Positions 22,025-33,222 are shown, numbered from the stretch's first letter. The stretch: 64,000 bases of DNA from Ceriagrion tenellum (GCA_963169105.1 OY720636.1:66514123-66578122); one strand, 5' to 3'. A program made the numbers and translations. Notes: a model not told the origin generated them from the sequence alone.

Positions 22025-22100
22025 AATAATGGAACTATGAGTAGATAGGGAAGGTTTGAGAGCTGCATTAAACCAATCCTGGGCTACGACCAATGAATGG
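22025..22100 (+). mobile_element. RTE-like LINE (family B), short 3' scrap
   Basis: GTAGATAGGGAAGGTTTGAG, then AGCTGCATTAAACCAATCCTGG and CGACCAATGAATG, mirror the last coding and terminal bases of family B. Confidence 0.6.
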
Positions 22101-22109
22101 ATGAAAACC

Positions 22110-22372
22110 TCTAGAGCTGTAAGAAGAAGCAACAAAAGGAATACACTGCCGAGCAAAAAGGGAGAAAAATTACTTCCCACGAGACATTGGTAGCTACCAC
22201 ATAAATAGAACGTCGAACTAAAATACCGCTTTAGCATACGATTCACTACAATCCATCCCCATTTCCGATTCCAAAAACCAATGCAACCCCTTCTCTATGC
22301 TGCTAGTGCCCTGACAACCCCTGCTTCACACCTCTGCGGCAGCTCGCAGGATACCGTGCAGATGTAGATCAA
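22110..22372 (+). mobile_element. LINE family A, degraded 3' end
   Basis: ATACACTGCCGAGCAAAAAG near 22142 and TTACTTCCCACGAGACATTGG match the DRYKNSFFPRTISD coding end of family A. The terminal region GACAACCCCTGCTTCACACC, the CTCGCAGGA arm and a CAGATGTAGATC tail follow at 22311-22369. Confidence 0.7.
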
Positions 22373-23356
22373 AGTCGATATACTGCAATGTCGCCTGGCC
22401 CTGCAAAGGAAGAGATTCGGACGGGGAGTCGGAGACGAGAGATGAAAGGAGAGGCCGAGATGAATAGAGGAGAGAGGTGTAGCGCAAAGAGGGAGAGGAA
22501 GAAAGGAGACAGTGGACGACGGGAGACCGCCTTTTTCAATTGACGCCGATTTAGAGGGACCGACCCCGGGGGCGGGAGGCCGGGGGTTGGGAAGGAAGGA
22601 GCGTGGGCGGTGGGGGCGGGGAGGAGGAAAGGGGGAGTCACTCGGTTGCCGCCCCCGAGTCCCGCAGCGCGGCAAAATGAGGAGGCAGGAGAGGGGTAGG
22701 TGGCTGTGGGCGGTCGAAAGGGGTGGATTTTGGAGGGTATGTGTGTGTGTCGGTCGGGAGCTGTGCCCGGGGCCCCGCCTTCGGGGGCGGTTGAGAGGAG
22801 TTGGGACGCCAGGAGGGGGGGGGGAGGGACTTCTTCCCCAAGGGGGATGATGGAAGGAAGGCGAAAAAATAATATGAAAAAAAAAGATAACGTTAAACGT
22901 CTTTTTTCCCGTATTTTCTCCCCTCACTTTCCTTCCCAACACCCCCCACCCTTTTTTTCCCTCATCTTACCCCTTTTCATTGCTTGAGGGCGGGAGAGGG
23001 TTGTGGAGGAAGAAGAGAGAGCGACGTAATTCCGTTCCCAGAGACGATTAACTCTTTCGTCGCACCCAGCGGGAACTGAGGGAGGCGATCGAGTCTGTTG
23101 CGACGACGTGCCGCAACGTGTGCGGATTCGGCGTGCACCGCGGTGCACGCTCGCCCCTTCCAATGTCGATTACGCGTCTCAACAGGTTGCCACCGTCGCC
23201 AACGTGCACGCACCGCGCCAGGGGACTTGTCGAAGTGACGCGCAACCGGTTGGGGATATCCCGCGAGAGAAGACGGGTCGGCCACCCGATGTAAAACTTC
23301 GAAGAATCAGAGTTAGATCGCGTACAGCGAAGAGGAGCTAGGTTTGAGAAACGATG
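22373..23356. other. GC-rich island with strong purine bias
   Basis: From about 22390 to 22860 the plus strand is mostly G and A. At 22980-23340 it is CpG-rich with ordinary balance. The 215-codon minus frame at 22295-22942 is proline/serine-rich with no domain, and its length follows from the scarcity of stop codons in C/T-rich DNA. The segment may be the promoter or 5' untranslated region of a host gene outside the recognisable part, which is inference only. Confidence 0.35.
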
Positions 23357-23968
23357 CTACGATAAGTTGGCTAGTGTGTCTGGACTGTTAGAAGAATTAG
23401 GATGGGAATCGCTATCACAGCGTGGATTAAATTATAGGCTTAACCTCCTAAATAAATTTCAGGAAAATCATTTTACTGACGACGTAAAAAACATACTATT
23501 AACCCCCTCGTACTACGGCAGATTAGATCGCGCCAATAAAATTAGAGAGCTAGATTGTAGAACCGATAGGTATAAAATGTCCTTTTTCCGCGTACCATTC
23601 GGGACCATAACAGCTGTGATCGTCGTCATGAATAGTTCGAGTATTGACAATAGGCAGGCAGTAAATCTTTCTCATTATATTCTCTACTCTCTTATTTATG
23701 CATGATGTAAATATTGATGTTCTTATTTATGCATGATATTTTGAATCTGTAGTAGTAGTCTTTGTATCCCTTGCATGTTGGAACGATTGAAGATAGAATG
23801 TTTCTTGGGTATTAGATTTTTAATTGGCGCTTTGCATGTGTGGTACGCGGGTTTTAACGTAATGTCGGTGTTCTACCATATCATTCATGCATGCCTGGTG
23901 CGAAAGCACCCCCTGCCACACACCCTTTGGGTGGCTTGCAGGGTATGAAGTAGATGTAGATGTAGATC
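23357..23968 (+). mobile_element. LINE related to family A: C-terminus plus 3' end
   Basis: The 112-codon frame at 23367-23705 has the CR1/L2-type C-terminal pattern: SVSGLLEELGWESL, LNLLNKFQENHF, and IRELDCRTDRYKMSFFRVPFG. It resembles family A (FRTG..., REILCRTDRYKNSFFPRT) but is clearly a different lineage, and the frame runs 30 codons beyond the usual stop. The 3' end at 23893-23968 has the shared hairpin (CCCTGCCACACACCC with GGGTGGCTTGCAGGG) and a clean GTAGATGTAGATGTAGAT tail. The copy is 5'-truncated. Confidence 0.82.
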
Positions 23969-25900
23969 TGGTGGTCGCCGTTCCCGCATTCAGGCTCACA
24001 AACCTCCCGTCCAGCGCAAGGGGTGGAGGAGTGAAGCAAATCAGCCTTCGGTCGGAAGATATTCAAGGATGATTACAACACGATAAGAAGCACTGAGCGA
24101 GTAACCTCTCCGATCGTCTTCGCGGACATTTTCCATCGTACTCGAGCTTGTTTTCCGCCTCTTACAATGTAAATTAGAACAAGAATTTGGTGGAAAGACA
24201 GAAAAAATACATTCCCTCGTCTAATATGAATGCAAATTCGTGGAATATGCTTGGATATCACTAGGATAAACGTATTTTTAGTTATTTTTTCAGTGATCTC
24301 CATTTCGACAAACAAGGCAACTTCGTCTGCAAATAACAGGAAAACTATGAGAGATACAGGAATTTATTGTTTTTTCAATAAAAACTAAGACGCAGCAGAA
24401 CTAGAAAGACACTAAATAAGGTTTACTTCACTGAGAAAGCCAACGATACAAAAAGGAGACTGGTCTTTAGAACCGCTAGACAGAGAAGAATACAATTCAT
24501 TGCAACCTAGTGCAAGAGGAGAATGCAGATAGATTCACTACCATCAAGTTGTATGAATTAGATGGGTTTATACCTCACGTGACCCTTGTAGCATGTATTT
24601 ATTTTCCAAAAACCAATTCCTATTGAAACTCTTCACATCTTTGAGTAAAAATCTTCTCGGTTATTCCACCGAGTTAAAATACCCGAGAAGAAATAAAGCA
24701 TTTGCCAGGAAAGCATTAAATCATTCTTCGAATTTTTTTCCCACAAGATACCGTTTATGTACCCTATTCTTCTGCTCCCTCAAAGAGAAATGTATCGTAA
24801 CATTCATTCCTTGACCCTATTTTCAGCATATACATGCCTAAAAGCCACTTCACAGCATACACTACACCCAGGATTCTGCCTCCTAAATTCTCCTACCAGC
24901 TTCCGCTACTCTTCCGCCATATCCAGCACTTACAGCAACCTCCCAGTTAAGTACACACTCGTTTAAATACGCATCCCGGTTACGTACGTAAAAAATTGGA
25001 AGAAATAGGTTCCATCCTTATTTATTAAATAAATATGTGATGAAGAGTCATCTGGCTTAAATATTTTCTACAACTTTTTTCGACGATAGAGGAAAAGTTA
25101 TCACGACATTCCATTGATGCATGTGTTTAATGCTGAAATACATCAAATGTTTTCTTCAGACCTTCAAAAGACTCTCCAGCATCTCAATGCGCCACAGTGC
25201 AAAGTAGCATTCAAGTGTACACCTCTGAGGTAAGTACGCATGAACATCCTGGATTCGATTTGCATACTAAGCGAGAGGATAAGCATTCTTTTCTTTTCAC
25301 TCGCTAAGCATGTATTCCTCTTCCCTTGGACTCTCTTCAATTTCACTGTGCTAACCCACACACATATCTCAAAAGCACGCAGCCAGAGCTCATCCACTTA
25401 ATCGTAACGTCGAACTCTCTGAATCATATAAATGCTATACTATATTTTAATTAATCCTCCTGATAAGATGGTCCTCCATGTATTTCTTTCATCATGCGGA
25501 TGCTTCCTCTCCAGACGCCTGATGTCCTCAAAACTAAAACCATTCGGTAGGAATATGAGATGAAAATAATTTTTGCAGTAAGTCAATTTAAGTTTGCTAT
25601 TAAATACTACATCGTCCTTTATGAGTAGTTTACCGTAGTCTGTTGGCACGGAGTGATATTTAACAACGTCATTTGCCTGAGTAAATATTTTATACATTTA
25701 ATTTGCGGACCAAACATTTAAAAATAACACGTATTTGATACAAAGTCTTATTTAAGTTTAGGAAAAGCAAGCCTACCTGTTTCTTCCCCAGTGTGGCTCC
25801 GTACTCCGGGTATCGAATGGGCAGTAGGCTGGAAAGAGTTGTAACCTGTATCACGCGTGAGGGTCGGCTTTTTTTGTATAAATTCAGAGTCGATGGTAAA
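23969..25900. other. Long stretch with no gene recognised
   Basis: AT-rich DNA with many short frames on both strands (for example 24593-24814, 24757-24966, 25164-25397 minus, 25440-25697 minus). None shows a domain I can name. The minus frames near 24830-25400 could be very old LINE remnants, but I cannot support that. Confidence 0.4.
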
Positions 25901-25959
25901 GTCCTCTGAAAAAAATTAAAGGGGAAAAGTGATCAGCAGAAATTATTACTGTACTTGCA

Positions 25960-26425
25960 TTATTGAACGCTATTATTATTATTATTATCATTAAGAAATT
26001 GCTACAAGTAGACCATATGGTCCGGTTGTAACACAGATCGGCATGCACCGAGCAAATACCAATATACATACATTTAAAAATTAAAACAAAGACATTGCCA
26101 AAATACAAAAAAGCAAAGTTATTACCTTAGAAAAATATAGGGGGGAAAACCCTCACAGTACAACTCCCCTCAATCTCGTCATCAACAACGGTGTTCTACT
26201 TGGGAAGGGCTCTAGCACTTTCTTGGGCAGCTCATTCCAATCCTTTATCCCCCGATGCAGGAAGGAATATTTCAATAAATTTGAAAGCTGCCTTGGAGGC
26301 TCTATCTTATATTTATGGTCCCTTCTCGCCAGATAACTAGGCTTATTATCAAAAGAATGACGAGGGAATGAAACGTAAAAAATAGCAAAAGTGAAACAAT
26401 TTTGCAGTAGAACACCGTATCTTAC
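25960..26425 (-). mobile_element. LINE C-terminus with (TAA)n tail
   Basis: On the minus strand a clean frame reads SYLARRDHKYKIEP, LLKYSFLHRGIKDWNELPK and MTRLRGVVL before a stop at about 26150. The FLHRGIKDWNELP block is the standard end of I/Jockey/CR1-type LINE proteins. The 3' UTR extends to a TAA microsatellite, seen on the plus strand as ATTATTATTATTATTATCATT at 25972-25992. An opposite-direction open frame at 25884-26108 is accidental. The copy is 5'-truncated. Confidence 0.8.
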
Positions 26426-27340
26426 CTCATCCTTTAATTAAACTTATGGAAACAGTTGGGATTGATGTATTTAATCAACAAACGCCCTAAATTTTCATTG
26501 AAAACCGACCCACTGAGCCTATGATACTGTTGATGACATAATGAGAGCTACCCAACCAGTAGTGTGACAATATTCTGTTAAACCAACACGGCAAATATTA
26601 TTATTCTTTCTTTTTACAAGTGGTGAAAATAATTACGGCTATTGTAGAAATTTTTCGCATAAATTTTTTTACATAAATTAGTTACATTACGAGGCCGGCT
26701 CAACTTGCCTTGCTATCAACCAGTAGTTGGTTAACATTTTTGGGGAAGTGTGAGGATGGAACGGACATTCGAACAGCAGAATGCCTCTAGTAATTAATTC
26801 GAACGAAGGCTTCACTCACCGAAGTACATCTGCCCTGCTGCAGATTGCAAAAAGTGGAAAAAAATATAATTTTTGGTATAATGCAATGGTAACTGTCAAT
26901 TATATTGGAAAAAACCAGCACTACAACTACGTATTAGGTAGGGTTCGAATAATCCCTGTTAATTTTTTTCGATCTTCTCTGCGGACTAAGTTAAGCACCG
27001 TGTTGAGAAAAGTGTGCAAGAGCTGCGTTTTTTGTTGAATCAATGCCACAAAAGAATATAGATCATCGTTCCAATAATTAATTTTAAAGGTATATTAAGT
27101 TTTTGTCACGGGAAAGCACCAAATAGTCATCGAATATCACGCCACAATGCCATTGATGATTCGTGGACGTTGCAAAAAAAAATCAAAATTTGATCAGAAA
27201 ATACATGGTCAGGCTACAAGTGTTGTGAAAAAAAATCAATCATATTTTAGAGCACTTCAATTTGATTGAGGTTCATTAAATAATTACTACCACCAGATAG
27301 GTATAAAATTATTTGCACTTTGAATCACAAGGTGTCTACA
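26426..27340. other. No gene recognised; a short repeat shared with 30.4 kb
   Basis: At 26577-26650 a stretch (TTAAACCAACACGGCAAA, TTCTTTCTTTTTAC, AATTACGGC) matches 30402-30470 with small changes. An 85-codon frame at 26781-27038 resembles nothing known. Confidence 0.4.
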
Positions 27341-27840
27341 ACTTATAAGCAAAATGTCTCTTGCATTAGATGACTTCGCATCCCTAACGTTGAGTGCGAA
27401 GGGGCGTTAGTTCTAAAAATAAACGGCTGGCCGGCGCCCTTCGTTTTATGGCTAAAAATAAACCGGTTTACCCAAGTCTGCCGGACCGTTGTCAATTCGA
27501 TTAGCTGGAGAAAGAAGCGAAGTCGCATCCCGCGAGTGACGTGGGGCGCTCGGACGGGGAAATGGAAGAAAAAGAAAAAAAAATAAACAGGAGAAAAACT
27601 CTGCGTCTCAACGGCGGGAGTTGTTTTTTTTTTCTTCTTCTCCTCGCCGAGGTGAAGGGAGGTGAAGCCAATGTTTATACCCGACGCTTGGGGGAGAGAA
27701 GATACAGACGTGCGGAAAACACCACGTTGTCTTTCCATGCGGGGGCGTCCTTCGTTCGGAATGACGATTTCGATGGGAGGATATGGTATGGATCGATAAC
27801 TATCCTCAGAAACCTAAAGGCACTCTAACTAGAATATATT
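27341..27840. other. GC-balanced island with opposed open frames, unassigned
   Basis: Frames of 131 codons (27343-27738, minus) and 95 codons (27541-27828, plus) overlap and share no known domain. Both pass through lysine or phenylalanine runs caused by A- and T-runs. One or neither may be real. Confidence 0.3.
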
Positions 27841-27907
27841 TACGGTTATAATAAATCGTAGGCGCTCAATCAAAGACGAGTAATAATCAGTTGCATGAAC
27901 GACACAT

Positions 27908-28355
27908 GTGTGTTCCATAAAGTTATGGGACACACAAGCCATGGCAACCATTCACTAAGTGCTGCAGAAACATTTGATAAATTTATTGGTTTTATAACTC
28001 ATGGCGTGGAGTTATGAGTTCCAGAAGTAGTCAAGATGGCGGATACGCAATGAACCGCTTTGAAACTTAATTGCTATATAAAAGAGTTAGGTTGAGACGA
28101 ATGACCAATTTCTTTACTCTTACTGAATATTTATTATGTGCATTGGCAATTATTCACAGGTTAAAATTTCATAAATTTTATCTGACGGTAGAAGATCAAT
28201 AAAATATTCGAAGCTATTTACTATAGGTAAATCAGTTATGTAACTACTAGATGTGTTCCTGCTACCAGAATATTTTTATGAGATCTACAACTTTATGGAA
28301 CTCATATAACTATTGACTCCATACCTAAATGTTCTCGAAACCGGCCATACGAGCA
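27908..28355 (+). repeat. Dispersed repeat R3, fullest copy
   Basis: This matches 49790-50465 along its length: a GTTATGGG start, TGCAGAAACA, ATTGGTTTT, GTTCCAGAAGTAG, CAAGATGGCGGAT, GCAATTATT, TTCATAAATTTTAT, ATATTCGAAGC, GAGATCTA and ACCGGCC. GTTCCATAAAGTT at 27912-27924 is the inverse of AACTTTATGGAAC at 28289-28301. The core is therefore bounded by an inverted repeat of at least 13 bp, suggesting a non-autonomous DNA transposon. No protein is encoded. Confidence 0.8.
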
Positions 28356-29165
28356 ACAGAAATGATAGGCAGCATATAATTTGCTCAAGTTTCGCATATC
28401 CTTTTAGGTTCAATATCTTGAACGAATGTGACATTGTACAGAATATCATACGTGGAACCAAAGTTTTATGATCTGTTTCAAGCAATATATTGGAAGTAAT
28501 ATGCCGTAGTGTTTCGAATACTTTAACAATTTCTTTGAGGGATATTGATTGATAATTTCATTAGTTTCTCTTCAGTTATCTTTTCCCACTCGCACTAATT
28601 TTATCCTCGTGAATATTTCTCTCATATGTTTTTTTCTGACATACACATCTTTACCTTATTAAAGTTTAATGTTTCATTGCAGCCTTTAGCTCCGACCTTT
28701 GTCTTTCAGATTATCCAACTTCCTCTTCGTACAAGATTAAATGTAATTTGTGTTGGTGAGAGAAGATAATTACTATAATCAATACCTTTCTTGAGGTGAA
28801 AACGAGGCTGGGGAGTCCTTTCACTAACTCACTCCCTCGTCAAAGCTACATTAGCTTGAAAACATTTTGTAGGTTTTACCAAATAAGGAACACGAAAATA
28901 TAAATACAAACAAATGTACATTGAATGATTCTCACTGATTCATCGGACAATCTTTGGATTGAGCGACTAATGATGATGATTATGACTGTAAAATCGTATA
29001 TAGGCTTCATAAAAGTAAAAGACGAAATTATAATCATTTTTATAACATTACGTCCAATGGAAAATATTAACTCAGTCGCTAGTTGCCATTCCGAATAAGC
29101 CAATCATTCGGGAAAACCGACGCTCACCCTCGTCCGTGTTTGTGTGTGTATTTAGTATATTATTA
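28356..29165. other. No gene recognised
   Basis: AT-rich DNA. The 75-codon minus frame at 28876-29103 is hydrophobic but has no known relatives that I recognise. Confidence 0.4.
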
Positions 29166-30122
29166 TTTAGTATATGGTGCTGTGATAATCTATTAAATCT
29201 TAATATGCACAAAAGTAAAATGGTCTATTTTTCACATAAAAAGAAAGATGAAAGTATGTTAGTAAAAGCTAATGGTAAATCCGTACAACAGGTCTCTTTA
29301 GTGAAGTTCTTAGGTGTCCACCTAAGCTCAAACAACTCTTGGGAAGAACATATCCAACACTTATGTAATAAATTATCTACAACGTGCTACCTTCTAAGAC
29401 AGCTATGGTACTCAACAAGAAAAAAAATTTTTCTAAATCTTTATTATGGCGAATTTTATTCGCATATTAACTATAGCATCTTATTTTGGGGCTCTTCACA
29501 TTTATCACTAAACGTCTTTAAGATCCAAAAGAGAGCAGTAAGAATAATAGCTGGAAAACCGCATTCTTCACCATCGAGACCAATTTTTACAAACCTGAAC
29601 CTACTTCATCTTCCTTGCATATACATAATGAACCTAATTATCTATGTAAAAGCTAATCTACATAGTTTTGCCCGTAACTGTGACATTCACGATCACCACA
29701 CAAGAAGGGGAAATGACATTCACTACCAAACAGTCAGAATTAAGTTGCTAAAAATTGGCCCTAAAGAAATGGGTATTAAATTATTTAATAATTTGCCCAT
29801 AGAGTAAAAATACATAAAAAGTATGGGCTGGTTCAAATCCAAATTACAAGAGTACTTACAACAGAAAATGTATTATTCTGTGCAAGAGTATTTGAATAAA
29901 GGGTAATATAATATAGTAAACTGGGGAACTAAAGGAAATCTATTATTGGTTATAAGATATTTAATTTAATAAGATTCTATAATATGGAGGTAATTGTGAT
30001 ATGCATATAAAGTGATATGATATATGTTGTTATTTTTATGGTATGTACCTAAAATGACGTGCCTTATATCATGTGTATTAATTGTATCCTGATCTTTGGG
30101 CAAATAAATTTGTATTGTATAG
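29166..30122 (+). pseudogene. LINE reverse transcriptase C-terminus (Jockey/CR1 group)
   Basis: The open frame at 29136-29807 carries LNLNMHKSKMVYFSHKKK, VKFLGVHLSSNNSWEEHI, ILFWGSSHLS and KIQKRAVRIIAGK. Then come LPCIYIMNLIIYVKANL and GIKLFNNLPIE before the stop, followed by WFKSKLQEYLQQKMYYSVQEY after it. This is the standard thumb and C-terminal order of Jockey/CR1-type non-LTR elements. The palm domain with the YADD box is missing, so the copy is 5'-truncated; the first 13 residues from 29136 look unrelated. A premature stop at 29805 separates the last block. The 3' end is near AATAAATTTGTATTGTAT at 30103-30120. About 640 bases are open, so decay is modest. Confidence 0.88.
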
Positions 30123-30540
30123 TAGTAATGTATTTCGACCACGCTCTTTTAAAGCATGATTCTCCCATAAGTTGGGCCCATATGTGTGTGTGTGAGTGAG
30201 TGATTTTGAGTCTTTGTGAGAGTGAATGTGTGAATAACCTGGAATTCTTAGTGGGGTCTCATTAGCCCTTCGAAGGATCCCTTTTTTGGAGGGTGTGTGT
30301 GTTTGTCTGTGTTGGTCACTGGCGAGGAAGTCACTTTCCCGTAAACCATCGCAGGAGGGCATTCTGGTGGAGAGGCTGGGGTTGGTCACTGACGTTTACG
30401 TTAAACCAACACAGCAAACTTTTCTTTCTTTCTATTTGACGAGTGTTGCCAATTATTACGGCCATCTGTTTATTGTAAGAGGCCGTAGAGCTCAAGTTTC
30501 CTCGATTTCGATCATCCTGGTACAAGGAGGCGACCTTTTA
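30123..30540. other. No gene recognised; GT-rich run
   Basis: TGTGTGTGTGAGTGAGTGA occurs near 30185-30205, and a stretch at 30402-30470 is shared with 26577-26650. The overlapping open frames here lack domains. Confidence 0.4.
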
Positions 30541-31237
30541 TTTAACTTTCTTGCGGAGAACGCAGAAAGTAGACACAAGAGGTGGGGGAGGGGGGAGGGA
30601 GGCGGGAGCCGGAGGGAAGAGATAGCGGTGTAACCTGACGCGAGCACGTTTCGCGAGCGGGACGGTCTTCTTCAGGTGGCGCTGGAAGTAGTGGTAATGT
30701 AGGGTGGGGACGGGGGTGGTGGAGTGGGGGAGTACTAGAATGAGGTGGGGGGTGGGAAAGACGAGTAATGCAGTCCGAAGGGGGTCGCGCCTCCGCCTCT
30801 TCCCCTCCACCTTCTGCCGTACGCCCACGACGACCGGGGGTTGGAATCGGCGAGCGAAGGAATCGATCTGCCAAGAGAGGGGGAGAAGCGAGGAAGCGCA
30901 ATAGAGGAGGATGAGGGGCAAGAGAGAGAGACTCTCCGTCCGGGGAAGAAAGGGGATTCATTTCGGAATCCTCTTTCAAATCCCCGCTCTCTCTCTCTCT
31001 CTCTCACAACTTCCGCGTCGACAACGCTTCCCGTGTTGGAACAAGCGTCCGGGCATGTTTACCCCGCCTAGCCAGCATTCGTGAGAGAGAGGGAGGCCGA
31101 GAGAGAAGAGCCACTCAGCGACGATTCTCCAACTTCCGCGTCGGCGAAAGAAAATCACCGTGCTAATTCTCACACTTCGAGCTTATTGAGTGTGCGAGCG
31201 CGGGCGATGAATCAGTGCGAGAACACACTTCACCTTG
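30541..31237. other. GC-rich, purine-biased island with GA/CT microsatellites
   Basis: The segment at 30570-30960 is G- and A-rich on the plus strand. A CT run lies at about 30985-31005. The motif AACTTCCGCGTCG occurs at 31008-31020 and again at 31131-31143. The proline-rich minus frames at 30538-31007 have no domain and arise from composition. It may be host regulatory DNA. Confidence 0.35.
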
Positions 31238-31330
31238 CCGGGGTAGTTGGGCTCGCGAGGTAATTAGATCGTTGGCGTCCCATCCAGAGGGCCCTGGTTC
31301 GAATACCAGTGGTGGAGATCACAAATGAAT
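31238..31330 (+). mobile_element. tRNA-derived SINE head (S3)
   Basis: A polymerase III B-box-like motif GGTTCGAATACC lies at 31296-31307, and an A-box-like TAGTTGGGCTCGCG starts about 52 bases upstream. The B-box is followed by AGTGGTGGAG, as in the T-arm and acceptor of a tRNA. The fold is imperfect and no 3'-terminal CCA pairing is evident, so this is read as a SINE head, not a functional tRNA. Confidence 0.6.
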
Positions 31331-31632
31331 AAAAAACTTGGTTTTCAAATTAAATCATTTCAGGCGTAACCTTGTGGAAGTCCATTATTGAATAATAAAT
31401 TACAATACAAACTACGTTTAAATCCACAGTCTGTGGACTAAAACACACTCTGTACACTCGTTGGATTTAAACATAGTACGACTGTATAATCCTAAATTGT
31501 CTTCATATAATAAAATTCAAAAAATAGGAAAGCCAAGGGGAAAATATACAAAAGAGGAAAGTATACCTATAGAAAGAAATACCAGGGAGTTATGTAGCTA
31601 AAGAGGTGTTTACAGTTATAAAAAAGAGGTGT
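31331..31632. other. Unassigned body downstream of the SINE head
   Basis: AT-rich DNA that may include the non-tRNA part of the SINE. No boundary could be set. Confidence 0.3.
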
Positions 31633-31715
31633 TTTTTCGGAGCTCTGTTTTCATTATGGTCACTTATGGTGCACGGAAATAACGAATTTTTGTAAATAAC
31701 CTGTACGACAATCAC
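31633..31715 (-). mobile_element. LINE family A fragment (reverse)
   Basis: GGAGCTCTGTTTTCATTATGG, TCACTTATGGTGCACGG and AACGAATTTTTGTAAATA are the reverse of the family A ATAAGCGACCACAATAAAAACTGAG and FFPRT coding end. Only about 80 bases survive. Confidence 0.65.
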
Positions 31716-31742
31716 AGTTAGTATTGTCATTATTTATTCAAC

Positions 31743-31872
31743 TTGGTTTTCTTCCACTGATTAATTTTCTAGGCACAACATGTTCCGACACAACGATGTC
31801 ATCATCAGGTACCCGAAAGAAAATAAACCAGTGGAAGAAAAAAAGAAAACAAATCATTGGTAGAAAACCAAA
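31743..31872. repeat. Foldback with CATCATCAGG core, member 1
   Basis: The left arm starts TTGGTTTTCTTCCACTG and the right arm contains CAGTGGAAG and ends AAAACCAA. The centre reads GATGTCATCATCAGGTACCCG. It shares the core with the foldbacks at 34303 and 40004. Confidence 0.7.
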
Positions 31873-32110
31873 TTATTTTTTCATTTGTGAAAATTAAATT
31901 CCGCATAGTTGAGCCTTAAGCCAGGGAACGTAGCAGTGGAGATGTTTCAGAGGAATCCCGATATTTACGTGAGGATAGAGGATCAAGCAATGTACTACAT
32001 CCATCAGATAAAATGATAAACAATAAACCTCATGACGCCTTTTCGGCAAGAATTCGTGAATTCCATCGTCGGGTTTCTCATATAATTCACAGATTCATGA
32101 CTTGAGTTTT

Positions 32111-32445
32111 ACATCTACATCTACATACTGCCCTGCAAGCCGCCGCACGGGGATTTGGCAGGGGGTGTTAGGACACCAGCCATGTTTTTGGAGGTGAAAA
32201 TGTTGAAGTGTGTCATCGGAGTTATTTGATTGGAGCTCAGTTTTTATAATGATCACTAATCGTGCGCGGAAAGAACGAATTTTTGTAAATGCCTGTTCGG
32301 CAATATATCTCTCATATTTTGTCGCTACTGTCGGACCAAGAAATGTAATGTGGCGTCAAAATATTCTGTGTCGCTCTGAAACACACCTCTTATGAATTTC
32401 TAAAGGAAACCTAGCCCAGCAAGCAGACTCCGAGTCCGAAATGAT
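32111..32445 (-). mobile_element. LINE family A, 3' end copy (reverse)
   Basis: The tail is seen as ACATCTACATCTACATA at 32111-32127, then the hairpin (CTGCAAGCCGCCGCAC with TTGGCAGGGGGTG). The 3' UTR and coding end follow, reading SFFPRTISDHYKN-like on the minus strand. Blocks extend to about 32445 (AGTCTGCTTGCTGGGCTAGG), giving one of the longer copies. Several substitutions break the frame. Confidence 0.85.
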
Positions 32446-32862
32446 GGAAGTTCCACAGGTTAATTGATTTACTACGTGTTTTGGACGACTTACAACGTCA
32501 TATTCCGGCATACTTACACAGTACTGTACTTTTTTACTTTGCCAAAGGTCTATTAATCTACCACGCGATTCGATGTCTTATAACGTCATCTGCAGGCGCA
32601 GTTAATGCGTACACAGAGCAGAACTGTTTAATCATTACATGTGGATGATGCTTTATTGCATGGAAACTCGTAGTAAATCGTAAAACCCTTGAAAAACAAT
32701 AAACTTTTTACTTTAAGTAAGATTTATCTCCATACTTATTCCTTTCTCCAAATAATAATTCATCTCTCAACAGCCAACCTACCTATCCCTGGTTTCCGTG
32801 CAAGATCAGTTATGGATTAATGTCGCGCGTAGAAATCGGGACAACTACGGCAAATTGTCACG
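32446..32862. other. No gene recognised
   Basis: AT-rich DNA without recognisable features. Confidence 0.4.
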
Positions 32863-33222
32863 TTAGCCGGCTAAAAATGATACATTCTGCGGGTACCCGT
32901 CCTTCCAGGAATGGAGAGACCCATATACGGTCACTTTTGGCGTTTCGTCATTCAGAGAATTCCAACCAGTTGGATTCATCACTCCTGGCGTGAAACGGCG
33001 TGATGGGCCATCGTGCTTGGAGTGACTGGCCCCACACGCGGTCGGTTTTGGAATGTTACCGGCAAAACTGACAAGCCCAGCATAAAGCTGATCGTGTGCG
33101 GGCACCTTAACGGCGCGAGGTGCAGTCACCTCCCTTAAACAACTGTCCAGCCGACGGGGTAACACTCTCACCTTGTAACGTCCGATGGATTTTGGTGACA
33201 ATACCCCGTCGACATTGATCAC
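32863..33222 (-). CDS. Unknown open frame of 119 codons with an internal 37-residue repeat
   Basis: This GC-balanced frame stands out from AT-rich flanks. Its product is basic and has two related segments 37 residues apart, IPKPTACGASHSKHDG and TPKVTVYGSLHSWKDG. At the DNA level CGGTCACTTTTGG at 32926 pairs with CGGTCGGTTTTGG at 33038. I recognise no family, signal peptide or membrane segment. It may be an exon: TCTTTTAG, an acceptor-like phrase on the minus strand, precedes the ATG. It may equally be a fragment of an unclassified repeat, and no neighbour helps decide. Treat it as a hypothesis. Confidence 0.2.
   Translation of the reverse strand: MINVDGVLSPKSIGRYKVRVLPRRLDSCLREVTAPRAVKVPAHDQLYAGLVSFAGNIPKPTACGASHSKHDGPSRRFTPGVMNPTGWNSLNDETPKVTVYGSLHSWKDGYPQNVSFLAG

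Noticed and set aside
22295..22942. A 215-codon minus-strand open frame
   Set aside because: This has the same compositional cause: the minus strand is pyrimidine-rich. The product is proline-rich without a domain and runs into a LINE 3' end.
31238..31315. A possible tRNA gene around the GGTTCGAATACC motif
   Set aside because: The B-box is good, but acceptor and anticodon stems do not pair convincingly, so a SINE head is more likely. The same reasoning applies at 41331, 57046 and 57773.
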